Source: Kalaharituber pfeilii (Eukaryota; Ascomycota; Pezizomycetes; Pezizales; Pezizaceae). From it: a stretch of DNA of 64,000 nt. Positions 1 to 12,750 of this stretch are shown here, piece by piece; positions within the stretch are counted from its first letter, which is position 1; each line of letters opens with the position of its first letter. A model generated the notes under the pieces. The model searched no databases and had not been told where the DNA came from. It was given only the letters and a program-made list of their open reading frames with translations. The position numbers and the translations under genes were made by a program. The stretch covers positions 496,001 to 560,000 of the forward strand of contig WHUZ01000003.1 of the NCBI GenBank assembly GCA_015179045.1, written 5' to 3'.

Positions 1-1664
1 TGACTCCTTTGGAGGAGAAGAAGGGCACTTGGCTCCAGTATCAACAGGAGGAGCTGGGGATGTCTCCACTGGTTTGGTCTCCTCTGCCGTTTCTTCACCA
101 ATGGGAGCGATAACTGGAGGGGCATCAGAGACAACCTCCTTCTTTGCATGCTCAGAGGCCTTATCAGACTCCTTCTTCTTATCGAAGAGTCCGAAGAAGC
201 TGTGACGCTTATTGGATCCCTTTGATGCTGTAACCTCTTCAGTCGCGGCAGGTTCGGCAGGTTTCGCAGGTTCCTCGGCAGACTTGATTTCTTCCGTTGG
301 CTCCTCTGTTGCTGGAGCAGGGGCTAGAGAAGGCTTAGTAAAGATGTAATTTCCCCAGATAATATAATTGAGCTCTTACCCTCAGTTGAAGCCTCTGCAG
401 CACCTTCGGTTGGCTCTTCGGCCTTGGGGCCCTCCTCAGGCTTTTCCTCAATTTTCTCTTCCTTTTTCTCTTCCTTCTCTGATTTCTTCTCCTTGTGGGG
501 AATAATTCCCGCAAAGAAGGAAGTCCTCTTGCTCTTCTTGGCTGAGTTAGAACGCTTCACCTTCTTTCCCTTCTTATCGCCGCCTTCATCCTCAGAGCTG
601 CTGGAAGAATCAGAACTGTCATCGGACTTCTTTGCCTTTTCCTTTTCCTTCTTCTTGTCTTCCTTCTTTTCTTCCTTCTTCTTTTCTTCCTTCTTTTCTT
701 CCTTCTTCTTGTCTTCCTTCTTTTCTTCCTTCTTCTCCTCTTTCTCCTCCTTTTCTTCTTCCTTCTTCTCCTCCTCGTCGTCCTTCCTCTCTCCTTCTTT
801 CTCCTTTGCAGTCTCGGCTGTCTTACCACTTACAGCTTTCTTACCTAAAAGTCCAATTAGACTTCATAATATAGTACATTTAGGCAAATGGACTTACTAA
901 ATTTGTCAAGAGTACTCTTGTAACCCTCAGAACTGGTGATAGTTTCCACGCCCTCCTTTGCTTCAGTTACCTTACCCTTGATTGTGTCAACCCAGCTATC
1001 ACGATCAGCGGGCGCCGCAGCCTCAAAGTTCCAAACATCATTTTGGAGTTTCAATGCGAACTTGTTGTTACCAGAGGCAGTAACGTCGACAACATCCGCC
1101 TATTATCTCTGATTAGCTGATATAACTGCATTTGGTGAATCTTTGCAGCCCTTACAAGCTTGATGATACCAATTGGGTTGGCCTTTTGAGTTTCGCTCTT
1201 TGTATAGAAGAGGAGGCCCTTTCCGGTCTGACTAGCATATGCAGCCGTCGGATGAGCGACCTCCGGTTTCTCCTTCTTGATATAGTTGGATAAGTTCTCA
1301 ACTGTGATAGGCTCATCTTGCAAGTAGAAGAACTTTTTGGTTGGGATGAAACTGTTGTTGCTATATTAGTATATCAAATAGTGCTGAGTTTTGATCAAAT
1401 TTTCTCTACTCACTGAAGAATACCGTGAGGCTTGAACTCCAGCCATCCTTCTGAAATAGTCTTGATCTCTGCGGGCTCTTCTTTGGCATCCTCTTTGCTC
1501 TCTTCTTGAGGCTGTTCTTTAACGTCCTCCGCTGGAGCTGGTGCATCAGCAGATGGGAGTGGAGCAGGCTCCTCAGCTGGAGTGGCCTCAACGAGCGTCG
1601 GAGCACCCGGTACTTTCGGGGCCTCTGCAAGGGCGGGGACTTCCTCAGGCTTGCTTTCTGACAT
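1..1664 (-). CDS. Meu6-type PH-domain protein (3' end outside window)
   Basis: Five exons are visible on the minus strand: 1414-1664, 1156-1360, 898-1099, 380-844 and 1-323. Every junction is GT..AG and the reading frame stays open. The start is the ATG at 1664 (MSESKPEEVP...). Residues 1-75 are Pro/Glu/Ala-rich and disordered. Then comes a split PH domain (EGWLEFKPHGILHNNSF, FFYLQDEP, GLLFYTKSET, WNFEAAAPADRDSWVDTI) of the fungal Meiotic expression up-regulated protein 6 PH family. After it the chain is almost only Lys/Glu, with a Ser/Asp patch and the repeated short motif SFFG/FFAG (TSFFAGIIPHKEK, HSFFGLFDKKK). It continues past base 1, so the C-terminus is missing. The family is thought to bind membranes or phosphoinositides, but its function is poorly known. 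The Lys/Glu tract makes purine-rich DNA that also opens misleading long frames on the other strand. Confidence 0.85.
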
Positions 1665-1789
1665 TGTGTTTGGTTGTGTGCTCAACGGTGTACCTCGTAT
1701 GTATCGAACAGAAGTATTTGTCTCCTTGCCAGGCAAGTGAGGCCAATATCTTGTATGGAGGCGACAGAAGATTGCAACGGTAGAAGAGG

Positions 1790-1839
1790 CGGGGGAGGGG
1801 GAGGGGGAGGGGGAGGGGAGGAAGAAGAGGGAGGAAGGG
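1790..1839 (+). repeat. G-run tract, possible G-quadruplex
   Basis: Six runs of four or five G separated by single A lie about 130-170 bp upstream of the Meu6-type ATG at 1664. On the coding strand this is a polypyrimidine tract, common in fungal promoters and leaders. The plus strand could form a G-quadruplex. This is seen in the sequence; any role is inference. Confidence 0.5.
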
Positions 1840-4800
1840 GACAGAGTGAAGTAGAAGAGGAAAGAAAGGAGGGGGGAGGGGGAAACAAGAAGGGGTAGGA
1901 AAATGACAGAGGGCGCAAATAGGGTTGGTCTAAAGCAGCAACGGGTGTGGGACAAAATGAGCACTAGGGGACATGTAGGGTTCACCTCATATGCGCTGAT
2001 CAGCCAAGGGATAGCGAGGACGTGCGCCCTACAGTGTGGGTATCGAGCAAAGATTGATAAAGCGTGTTGGGGTGTGCAAAAGAACGGCGAGTGGACAGGG
2101 GGGGCAGGCAGGGGCCCCTTCTCCTCAACTGTGCTCTAGGGCATGGGGAGAAGGGAGAAGAAAATGAAAAGAGGGTAATGAATGCGCAGAACAGGATAAT
2201 CAAATCATGGACTGCCGGCCATTGCAATTTGAGAGGCAAGTCTGGCGCAACAGGCTCACATGCTCAGCTACCGCCTTGGCCAGTGTCGAACGATCCTACC
2301 TACGCCCTCCCACAGAGCGCCCGCCGCTGCCTGCGTCCCCCTGCGGGCGTGAGCAGAGTGGCTTGAGGCTTGAGCAGAGTGCCTGTACCTTGCGCAGTCG
2401 TGCTCGCCGCGCCCCTCTGCCATCTCGCGGGCCCAGGCTGCAGCTGGCGTGCGTGCTTGCTGCTCGCATTCGCTTGCTTGCTGGAGTCCAGCAGGCCAAG
2501 CCTATGATAGACCAAGGTCAAGCCTGAGCTCTTCCCATGCGCAGCATCCCTGCCCCCCGTCGTTGAAGCGGCCGTGACTATGATAGAGCAATATATGATA
2601 CCTACTCAGCAAGCAAGTAGGAAGTAGGGTACTCGAGTGCAGACATCGAGAGCAAAAGCACTCTAGGGAGTATAATACCCTACGAGTAGAGTGGCTGCCC
2701 ACAGAAATTGACCCTTGCCCCCCCCTGGCAGGACAGAGCCGCAGCATGCGAAAAGCCCATCGAGGAGACGTCCATAGAATAGATACTAAGCACATGCGAG
2801 GACCGCGCCCGATACAGACGTTCTCCATCCTGCCTAGAGGACCCATCGCATGCGAGACGAGGACGAAAAGCCTGACCCTTGCCGCTGCAGATTTGTTCCG
2901 GCGCTGAACAGCCCATTGCAATAGCAATAGCTATCAAGAATACCTAGCTATGTAAAAGACAATGGGCTCTTGATGGCCTCCTGAAGTGCCAAGGTAAAAG
3001 CGATACATAGTGTACGCCATGCCCAGGAAGGGCATTCTACCCAGACAAGTGATCATGGGTGTTTATGGAGGGACACAAAAGGTCTGGCCTGCTCAGTAAC
3101 GGCGAGATCTTGGGATTGTAAGTAATCAAACTGTAACTAGCTGCCCTCCCTTTCTGTTATAGCCGTGGTAACATACCGCCCTAGATGCCGTGTCACAGGA
3201 GGATATGGATTGCAGTGAAGAAACCTGAAGCCGGAGTCTGGCTACCTGACGCAAACTGGTACGTCTGCTCCATCAGTTTTGCAGGCACGAGCTGGGGCGT
3301 GAAATGCTACAATATGTTATTGGCTAGGGATGGCACGACAAAAGCAGCGAACTCCGGTTGCCTTTAGGCTAGTGGACTAGTGAAGCTTTTGCGCTTCCTG
3401 TCGCCACAACGACCATGCAAAACTCACAAATTGATGAATGCCATGTCTTGACGTGTGCACCCCTTAGGGCACTTTGGTGGGGCCAATTTTGACCACGAGA
3501 CTTCAATCTCGCAGGCAGCAGTACTCGAGTACAGCAGACTGTCCATCTCATCGACCGCCCCAGTCAATGCTTTTCGATGGGACATTGACTGCCCAATGAG
3601 CGTCCCTTCACCACTGAAGCCCTATTACATCAAGAGGCCAGGGATTAGCTCATTTTTTGATTTATCCGCACCAGTAAGGTTAAAAAGTGCCACCGCTTAT
3701 TATTCCTTCCTGACAAGTTCAATGAGGCACCTGACACTTTCGCCAAACGCTGATCGACGGGATGTGTGCTGTCTTCATGAACCAGAAAGACAAGTCGGTT
3801 TCTTGCTCTAGAGTAGATCAGCATCGTACGTATACATTTTCCCTCAAATCGCACTTCAAGTTTCACTGTTCAAAGTCGCGCAATAATATCGAATTATATG
3901 TCATGTCCAGTGCGTTTACTGTTTTTTATATGTGCTTCAGTCGACGATATAAAGCCTCTAAACAAACAAATAAATGAAGGAGTGTGATTAAGCGTGACTC
4001 TGAAGCATCTCTCGCCAGATGTCATACACTAGCCCAATTTCTCACCCCATTTCATACCCCCTTTTCTTTAACAAAAAAAAAGACATTCTCTCTTAGGACA
4101 TCAAGAAAATGCACCGAGCCTTGGCATCACTCATTTACTGAAGGTAATTCCTGTCTGATACCAGCCCCTTCTGTACTTGCCAAGATACGGACTGACTAGA
4201 ATTTGTGAAACAGAATACTAGAGAAATGTAGAGCTTAGAGCACTACTCTTGGTAATGAGATTGTTCCTTCTATATTGTCAGTGATGCTTCGTGAAACAGC
4301 ATCAACTCAGCTGCAGTAAACACTATCTCCTTATTGACTATCATCAGAACTTTGGCGAGACTGCAATTCCAGAAGCACAGACAGCACAGACAATAGAACA
4401 GAGGATGATAGCAGCCGTTACGTCCCCCTTCCCTGGTCTACACATGAGCAATTTGGCATCCTGTTCCAATTCCCACATTCAGCAACCAGACCAGTCTAAA
4501 GATAAGACTAGCCATCCCCCAGCCACTCAGGATTTCTTTTGACGCCTAATCCATTTGATTGTGGCTTCATATCGAGATGAGCTTGGTATCTTTCGAGACT
4601 GGTGTTTCTCACTAGTAAATGAAAGGTCTGCTCGAGCCTCCTGGTCACACTAGCTTATTCAGACCCTTACTGCCGATGTGATCGGCACTCAATAATAAGA
4701 GTAAAATGTCCGCGAGATAGATTCCATTAACAAAGAAAGAAGTGCATTTTATTCGCCAAATTCCATAAGATTGTGCAATCAAGAAGTCACAACAAAGATA

Positions 4801-4936
4801 AAAGTACTAAGTCTGCAATGCTGGTAAACAAATATATCGTGGGGGGTGATAAATACAACAAGATCCATTCACATTGAAATGCCTTAAGCTTTTCAAACAG
4901 AACCTCTCAGATTTGAAATATTTTGAACTGTTTACT
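1840..4936. other. intergenic, no gene recognised
   Basis: About 3.1 kb between the start of the Meu6-type gene and the end of the Vsb1-like gene. Open frames here are short, overlap each other on both strands and show no domain or intron pattern. Bases 2250-2550 are GC-rich. I see no transposon ends. Confidence 0.5.
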
Positions 4937-5043
4937 TCAGTATGAGTGAAGGCTACCGCTCATCCAGACGTTGTCAAGATGTAACTTCACAGGACGTTAG
5001 CTTGGTACATAAGAGTTAAGTTAACCTGGGACATTTGTGAAGA

Positions 5044-8000
5044 TTACCTCGTGATCGCCGAAAGTCTCTCGGTAGTGAGCTTGAGACATATTTTCAGCAA
5101 TTCATACCCAACATCTGGGTGCTTTTCCTGTAGATTAAGCCAATTTTCTCTATCCAGTACCCACGCCACTGAAGCCTTCTCAGCAACCACAGTAGCTGTT
5201 CTAGAGGTATCAGAAAAGAATGGCAGTTCGCCACATGTTGTACCAGCTACAATACTTTCACTGAACTGTCCTTGCTCCAAGTCGTAATCAGCCCTAAACA
5301 TACCCTGCTCCAGTAGATAGAACCCTTCAGGCTTGGCCTGAGAATGCCACTCGTTAGCGAAACTGTGATAAAATATATATTTAGATTTTTACATACTCCT
5401 CGTGTAAATATGATTGAGCCCTCAGGGAACTCCATCCTCTTGAAATAGGGACAAACTTTGAACCAAAAATCCTCGTTCTTGTCTGTCATTTCCTGAAATA
5501 TTTGTAAAATCAATGGCAGTGGTTGCTTGAAGTTCTGCCATCGGGTCGGCACTAACATGTAATCCGTTAATGCTGAGGCTGCTGCTTGATATACAAAGTT
5601 CCGACGAGGGGAATTGAAAACTGCATCAAAATTCGTGTGGGATCTATTGTCATTGGGCACTTCTGCTACATTGTAAATGACTGAAGGCTTTTTTTATGCA
5701 GGGAAACTTGAACCATACCTAAAGAGGTAGTCCCATTATTCTCTTGATTAAAAAAATCTTTTTGTCGGTAGAATGTTGATAAGAGCTCATTCTCGCAAGC
5801 TTCCAAAGCACCATTGAGGTCGATGAAGATCTCAACCCCATCTGCAGTATTTGACCATATCCCTACACTCTGTAAAGCCTTTCCTACTTCACTGCTTGAC
5901 TCAACTCCACAGAGAATAAGCTCCACATTTCGGGTGACCACCTGTCTTCGGATTCTTGTAAAGGCCTCCGCAGCCGAGAAATCTATACCTGTAGCGTGTG
6001 AAAGGTCGACAATGAGATATCGAATGGGCCGACGTTGGAAGTTGTAATCCATTAATACATCCCGAATGCTTCTTTCAACTGAGGTAATGGTGCCAAAAAA
6101 CATGTAGCCTGTTAGTTTCATAACAAAGATTTGGCCTCCCACTTGTTGAAGGAAACGTTGCTGAATTGGGTGCCGCCGCACAGTTGAACGCGCCACTACT
6201 CCTGTATATGTACCACGTATTGGTGATTTTTGTGATGTCTGTACAACATATGACACACATGCTAGAACGATGCCAATAAGAATACCAATCACAAAGTCCC
6301 ATCCACCCATTGTGACAACAATTGCGATGATCTTAAGAGAAAAGTAGTCAGTATAACGTCTTTTTGCACGTTAGGTTGGGTCGAACTCACAGTAAGGTAT
6401 TCCAGGCGATGCACTTTTCTCCAAGTATCGTATAGGGCTTCTCGCAATAGCTCCATACCCAAGTAAAAAATTAAAGAGCCCACAACCATCACTGGAATAT
6501 ATCCGATTATAACTGGCCCACTCATCCAAATGCCAATTGTCCCAACCGCCAACATAACCCCAGCAACTCTACTATCACCTCCACTCCGAATAAAGAGCAC
6601 ACTATTAGTGTAAACCAGATAGTTCTGAATGCTGCCGCATAAGCCCGAGAGGGCGTTGCTCACACCGTGTGCAATCAATTCCCTATCGACGTCCAAGTTA
6701 TCTTCTCCTGTGGAGACACCAAGAGCTGGGACGTTTATTGGTACGTGCAGAATGCCGAAGAAAGTTAGCGCAAACATGGCGGGCACTGTGTGTAAGAGTG
6801 CTTCCCAGTTGGTTTCCTTAAAGTCGTATAAGGTGTAGAAATGCCAAAAGGGGACACCAGCGGGAGGACGTTCAAATACCCACCCCTTTTCTCGTAACAA
6901 TGGGAAATCCAATTGAGGAACTGCTATCACTATGAGATAGAATAAACTCAGCACTGAGATGAAGAAGAAGGCATCCAGCAGATGATATCTGAAAAATATC
7001 TTCAAAACAGTCAGGGTGATAGCCAATAGCAGTGGAATAACCCAAAGCACCAAAGTGCTAGGTTCCAAAAGATGATATAGTGTGTCCAGATCGTAGGTGA
7101 GACTACCATCCAGACGCGCAGATACTTCGATGCCTGTAGCCACAAGAAACCATCCTACACCACCAATACAACCTAACAAAATGTGTCTTGGAAAGAAACT
7201 GGCCAACGATCCCAGTTTCAAGTAACCAAGCAGAAAGAAGACCAGGCCAGTGATTATCGAACTGAGCGAGAATGCTAATATTGTTGTAGCAAGAACAGCT
7301 TTCGCGTTACCCTCTCCAACCCTTGTCAGAATTGTGAAAGCCATTTTGTGGAAAAATGGAACAACCTCAATCTGCAGTAATGTAAGTATTAAGATGTGAA
7401 CTTTGCTATGAAGAACATACCATTTCCGACCCAACTCCACCTTTAAAAACGCTCCCACCGCATGAATATACCAATTGCGAGATTATACAACTAACATAGA
7501 ACATGGAGAGACCATCGGCACCCAGGTCACTAAATATCGCTTGACCAAGTGGAAACAGAATCATCCCTGTCAGGGTAATTAGCAAAGAATGATGAATATT
7601 GGCGAGGTCAGGGTAACACTTACCATACGATAAACCGTCCAATACGTTCAGTAGCAATCCTAGAATAACTGCAGGAATGTAGCCAACTGGCTTAATCACC
7701 ACATTTTTCCAGAGCTTCCGCTTATCTAATCTTCCGCCATCTTTATTGAAAATTGTGTTTGCAAAATCCAGTCTTCGCACTTTACGCCATGCCAAGGCTG
7801 ATTTGATTCTTGATTTTAGTGAATTGCCAATATCATGCCCATTCTGAGATTCAAAATCAGTGTGATGATGTCGTTCTTGGCCATTGCTTATGGCATCATA
7901 TCTCATGTGTGAAAAAGAACGTCTTCTTGCTTCATTCAGTAGAGACATTCTCTCGTTTGGCACAGGACTTTGAGGAGGACGTTGATGAATTTCTCCATTA

Positions 8001-8694
8001 GTATCAAAATTGTCACTCTGCTCATAAGATGTCTCGGGAGGTGATGTCTTTAGCAAATAAGTCAAATACGAAGTCCTCTTATTGTCTTTATTTGGTGATG
8101 CATCTGGCGAGACTGGTTCTGAAACTTCGGTGATAAGCCCGCAATCCGGGTGCGTAGTAGAAGTTGGTGGTCGCAGTATCGGGGCAGGTAGAGTAAAGGA
8201 TGCTGGCTCACCGATAGAGCCATTACTAAGCGGTGAAGCGAGTAGTGATGGTGAGAATCTGTTCTGATACGAGTTGGCAGCTTCGGATAGAGCATATGTT
8301 GCTAACTCGGCGGTCTGATCACGTATCGCATGTGTAGGCTGATGAACGGCGTCGGTGATAACTGAAAGCAAAATTTATTGTTAGCATTGACCATAAAACA
8401 AGGACGTTCATCAACCATGACTCATTTACCATTCGCATTCACAGAATGATATGAACTGTGGAAAAAAGATCGTGCAGGTTGCTTGAATGATGCAAGTACG
8501 GGGGACGAAGATGGGGAGTGAGGTCTCAATTCCGAAGGCCGTATTGAATCCGAGTGATAGGCACGAAACGGCTGTGGCCGGAGTGGTGTTGCAGGCTCCT
8601 CCGGAGAAATGTAGATTCGTGTTTGCCCATTCTGATTCGTACTCTCGTCCGTCCATCCGGTGGGCCTTGTACCAGGCCTCGGGCTTTGAGCCAT
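5044..8694 (-). CDS. Vsb1-like SulP transporter with STAS and cyclic-nucleotide-binding domains
   Basis: Six exons: 8430-8694, 7421-8361, 6391-7371, 5719-6331, 5397-5665 and 5044-5337. They join in frame to 1120 residues from the ATG at 8694. Residues 1 to about 290 are Ser/Pro-rich and cytosolic. Next comes a SulP/SLC26 membrane core ([24 protein letters not shown], then many hydrophobic helices). A STAS domain follows ([21 protein letters not shown]). The C-terminus is a cyclic-nucleotide-binding fold ([29 protein letters not shown]). This order matches yeast Vsb1 (YGR125W), a vacuolar-membrane protein needed for basic amino-acid storage. The membership is clear; the substrate here is inferred. 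The last codon could instead be a splice donor (AG/GTAATC) joining a 6-codon exon ending at 4937, which would give ITSLHSY rather than ITR. Confidence 0.9.
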
Positions 8695-9564
8695 TAGAGC
8701 TCACCACCATAGAAATTGACTGATGGAGTTGTTGCGGTTTGCCTCAAGTGAAACTCTCGTAATTCTGAGGTTGATATTGTGACGTCAACGCCTATCCGGG
8801 AGCTTCGAGGGCTACAAATCCGAACAAGGTTTAATCAGAAACTAAAGCTTCATTCGGCACAGTAATTAGCTTTCACTCTTGCACGTTTCCATCAGGATGA
8901 TAATTCGATGCTTACCTAACAGCAAAAAAAACACTTGTGTCAGAAATTTGGGTGGTCAATTGAAGAACATGAGAAGGGAACTGGCCCAGATATGGGGGGA
9001 ATTTCTCCCATGGCCGCAGTCAACATGGCAAATTAGCGAACGTAGCTTGACACTGTCGCCATCGGGTTGACACATGCATCGCCCTTCCTGGGTGGTAGTT
9101 TTGCGGCAGCATGCAGTCGTGCAGGCAGATATGTTCCTACATCAGTTTCTAAGTTCTTACCTCTAACAGATACCCATGCAGTTAGCCCTGCGGCGTGGCC
9201 TGGAAAAGAGCATATACCCGGTTACTGCCCATGAAGTTTGAAGGAGCGCTGAGTAAAAAAATTTTCTTTTACTTTTTTCCCCCTTGTTTTTCCCTACTCC
9301 TTCAGGACGCACTGAGTAGGAGCGCCTACTCCGCTAGGGGCGGATTGAAATGGGCAAGATGGGCTCGGTGCTGGCAGTTCAGGGAACGGCCAAAAAGCAC
9401 AGCGCCGCGGTTCGGCCTGAATAACGGTTTTGGCAGGTCAAAGGAATGTGCTCTACCATACAGTTTTCCCTTGCTATACCGGACCTCGCTGTACCGGAAA
9501 CCTTGCTATACCAGATGCTCTCAGGCTTCTACATTCCATTCCCATACAAAACCCTCTTGCTATG
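8695..9564. other. promoter-side spacer of the Vsb1-like gene
   Basis: No gene is seen. From about 9465 several copies of the motif TTGCTATACCRGA appear (also GCTGTACCGGA), which belong to the repeat that starts at 9565. Confidence 0.4.
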
Positions 9565-10233
9565 ATATGCATATACCAAACGCACTAACAATACCGGACC
9601 GGACAGGAATTGTCAGGCACTTACCCCCCGGTCTCCATACAAACAATATTTGCTATACCGGATGCACTAAACAATCTTTGGCTGCCCCACCTTTGCATTC
9701 ACCTTGAACATGTTTTACTAAACTTGACTTTACATAATTAAAATTAGGTTGTAATTGTCGACAATCAGGCAATTTCTGTTATTTTTGCTGCCCATCCCTA
9801 TTGTACTGTAATTCTGCCAAGCATTTTATTTTATAACGGATCCTTGCAAGTGATAGTAGCAGCTGTAGCAGCAGTGGTGTGTAACGGATCTGGTAAACGC
9901 AGAGAGTTACCGCCCGCCAGGTCAAAGACACTTGACTAGCGATGCTCGCTAGTCCCCTGTGTAGTTCATATAGCACTCATTTATGCGACTGCGACGCCGT
10001 TCCGGCTGTCGCATATCGCTTGCATATGCATCCACCGACCGCCCGCCCTACGGTTGCGGTGAACCCGTAACATGGTGTAGCAGCAGTGATGGCAGTGTGT
10101 GAAGTGGGGCAGTCTAAGATGTATTAGTTGTATTAGTATTAGTGTATCCGGTATAGCAAATATTATTTGTGTGGAGTCAGGGGGGAACTTGTCTGGAGGT
10201 TTCTGTCCGGTCCGGAATTGTTAGGGCGTCTGG
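9565..10233. mobile_element. non-autonomous DNA element with ~95-bp inverted arms
   Basis: The arm at about 9570-9670 is an imperfect inverted copy of about 10140-10233. Both arms contain the shared blocks ACTAACAATNCCGGACCGGACAG and ATATTTGCTATACCGGATRCACT (written here as consensus). There is no transposase between them, so it is a MITE-like element. The right arm runs straight into the TA at which the Tc1/mariner element starts, so that element probably inserted at the outer edge of this one. I could not fix the outer left end or a target duplication. Confidence 0.55.
9921..10071 (+). repeat. ~150-bp dispersed repeat with hairpin, copy 1
   Basis: It starts GTCAAAGACACTTGACTAG and ends GGTTGCGGTGAACCCGTAAC. 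A second, clearly related copy is at 15971-16143 in the same orientation, inside a different MITE. Both carry the hairpin GACTAGCGA-NNC/N-TCGCTAGTC with a 3-base loop and the block CACCGACCGCCCGCCC. A direct repeat TGTAGCAGCAGTG occurs on both sides of copy 1 (about 9863 and 10074), a possible target duplication of a larger unit. There is no coding capacity. It may be a SINE or a foldback element. Confidence 0.55.
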
Positions 10234-10504
10234 TACTAGCTAGTAAAATAAGTATCCGGACATGGGATTCTTGCATATTATGCGCTATGCAGAATTTAGC
10301 AGTAACTAGCATATTTTCGTATGCTTGGCTATGGGACTAGTCCAAATTTCATGATAGAGTATCCGAAGTTTATTACGTAAACAGCTATTCGGACAGCTGA
10401 CATAATAAAATTCGGACAGCTGACATAATGAATTTGGTCTCTTCAATACGAATGTCTAGTACTTAAGTATCAAAGCATTAGAAAGCACTAATATTCTAAT
10501 ATTC

Positions 10505-10610
10505 TAGGGCTGTTCTGAAAGCTATTCTAGAGGCTGTTTGAGAGGCTGCTCTAGAGATTGCTCTAAATAAGAAGGCAGTTTCGGAGGTTACTCTAAAGGC
10601 AGCTCAAAAT
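10505..10610 (+). repeat. 12-bp degenerate tandem repeat (GAGGCTGYTCTA unit), locus 1
   Basis: About eight diverged units of 12 bp with the core GAGGCTGYTCTA can be read one after another. The same unit, in opposite orientation, builds the minisatellite at 12751-13040 near the other end of the same transposon. It appears again at 56942-56984. Confidence 0.55.
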
Positions 10611-11052
10611 GAGAGACTCCTAGTATGTTGGTCTAATATATATTGGGTATATAAATTAGTTACAAGCATTAATTTATATACATATCAGTATTATGCTGCA
10701 TAATTGTTTCCACCTCCGGCATTAATACATTTCACCATAATAGAGGGTAGCTTTTCTATCTCTTTATTGATATCTTCCACTGTCACTTTATCCCATTCTT
10801 CACATAGAACCTCTTTCATCCGTGCTATTGTAGAAATATACTCTCGTGCACTTCTCTTATTTATTCTATTCTTCATCAGACCCCAAATCTTTTCTATTGG
10901 GTTGAAGTCAGGAGAGTATGGCGGCCAGTCAATATTTCTTATATTGCGCTAAGATAATTAGTAAAAATACTATTTGTATATTTATGGGACGCATCTTAGC
11001 TTTCTCATAGCGGGTATATCTTGCAGTATGTGGAGATGCATTATCTTCCATT

Positions 11053-11733
11053 AGAGGGATTTTGCAACCCTGTACGTAACCCTGTAGGGTGGAATTCAAA
11101 CCAACATGGGTAAAATGAAGTATCCCCAAACTGTACAAGACCACAAGACAAGCTAGTTTATGTCAGCTTAGAACTCTGAACCTCAGTTTACTATCACGAC
11201 CATCAACTTCACCCAATGCAAGACCAATGCCGGTTTGCTCTTCCCAAGATTGATACTACTGGAGTATTTCCAAGCAATACTCCTAGGTATGTAGTTTAAA
11301 CTTGAACAGTGTCAACATTACAATATAGCTACTTCTCATTACCCAACCCCCGATACAGTATAAGTCACTTTTATGGATACTACTATCAAGTGGTTAGGGA
11401 GATATTGAATGTATTGGACATTAATAAATTTACCTGGTTGAGTTATGCCTTGTAGATATCATAATTATCAGTATTTCGATCTTGTTCAATATGTTTGGTA
11501 TTATTACTAAGCGTACTCATTGGTTCCTCACGAGAGACTTGCCCACTTGTGGTTGTTTGTTGTAGTCGATTCTGAATTCCACCCGCGCTAACAGTGTGGA
11601 CTTATTACTTCCACTGCTAGCGCGGGTGGAATTCAAAAGCCCGGGGACCCATGTCAGCATCTAAACTCGTTCAGGTCCGTTGCTGTCGCAACAGGTTTTT
11701 GAATTCCACCCTGCAGGGTTGCAAAATCCCTCT
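11053..11733. mobile_element. 681-bp element inserted in the transposase gene
   Basis: The ends are inverted repeats. Left is AGAGGGATTTTGCAACCCTG then YAGGGTGGAATTCA; the right end is the inverse. The left end has a 12-bp extra piece (TACGTAACCCTG). ATT is duplicated on both sides (11050-11052 and 11734-11736). Removing the element and one ATT makes the flanking transposase codons read directly NFLLMEDNA, the conserved catalytic motif, so the ends are well fixed. Inside, 11573-11635 is a perfect-looking hairpin with arms TGAATTCCACCCGCGCTA. The block GGGTGGAATTCA therefore occurs four times in alternating orientation. It has no coding capacity. A 3-bp duplication suggests a PIF/Harbinger-like relative, but the sequence ATT is not the usual TWA. 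Confidence 0.75.
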
Positions 11734-12750
11734 ATTAAAAGGAAGTTTGGATTTTTTGCCAGTTGCTTTTCGCATTCAGGCCACATTAGTGGCCTAGCAA
11801 CATGCTTCACATACCGCCATGCATCAACACCTTTACCATCCCCACGACATATTGTTTCTGGCTTAAATTTTTTCTGCCGCCATTCTTGTGGGCAATATAC
11901 TTTTTTCCCTAACCTCTTAGCCTCTGCCCGTTTTTGTCTTGCTTCTTCCAACTCCCTCTCTTTAAGCTTCTTATATTCCTCCGAGCTTTTCCACTCCCTA
12001 TTTAGCTTTTCAGCCTCTTCCAAAACCTGCTGATTATATATCTCAATCTCTACTTTAGATTGAGCTTCTTCTTCAGTACTTTCAGATTCCCATATATAAA
12101 AAGGACCTCGCCAGCCATATCCTATCATGCCCCAACACATTACCTTAGGTGGTCGCTTATTAGTAACACCAATACAGTCTTCATGCCACTTTTTCATCTT
12201 TTCTTCGCCACACTAAAGTAACACCATAAGTTCCTCCTACCTCTATTGACATTTCATCTGTAAAAGCTATATTACCCCATTCCTCCTTCACTCGCCAATC
12301 CCTCCTAGCTGTACACCATTGCAATCTCCTTAACTTATCTTTTTCTTCTAATGCAAACTTATATTGCGCTCGATATGCCTTGAATCCAGCATCTTGTAAG
12401 GCTAAAAAGATTGACTGTTTACTGAAATCACCTAACTGTGCTTCAAGCTGGAGCTCCGTTAAATCCATTCTCCGTGTAAATTTATCCTTTTCAACTGTTG
12501 CTATTAAGCGCTGCCGATCCTCCTCACTAAAAATCTTTGGTCGTCCACTTCTTGATGCTGAGTCCAAAACTTCCGAAGATATTAAATCATTGAGTGTAAC
12601 TTGATTAAATTCCAATATTCTCACTTTTTCGGCTCTAATATTGGTATCAGGTGTAGCACTAGTAATATCCTCAAGCTCTTGAGCGGCTGAACTAGAACCA
12701 GAATTATCACCTAGAGTAGCAAGTAAATTAGCAATTAAATACAACATGGG

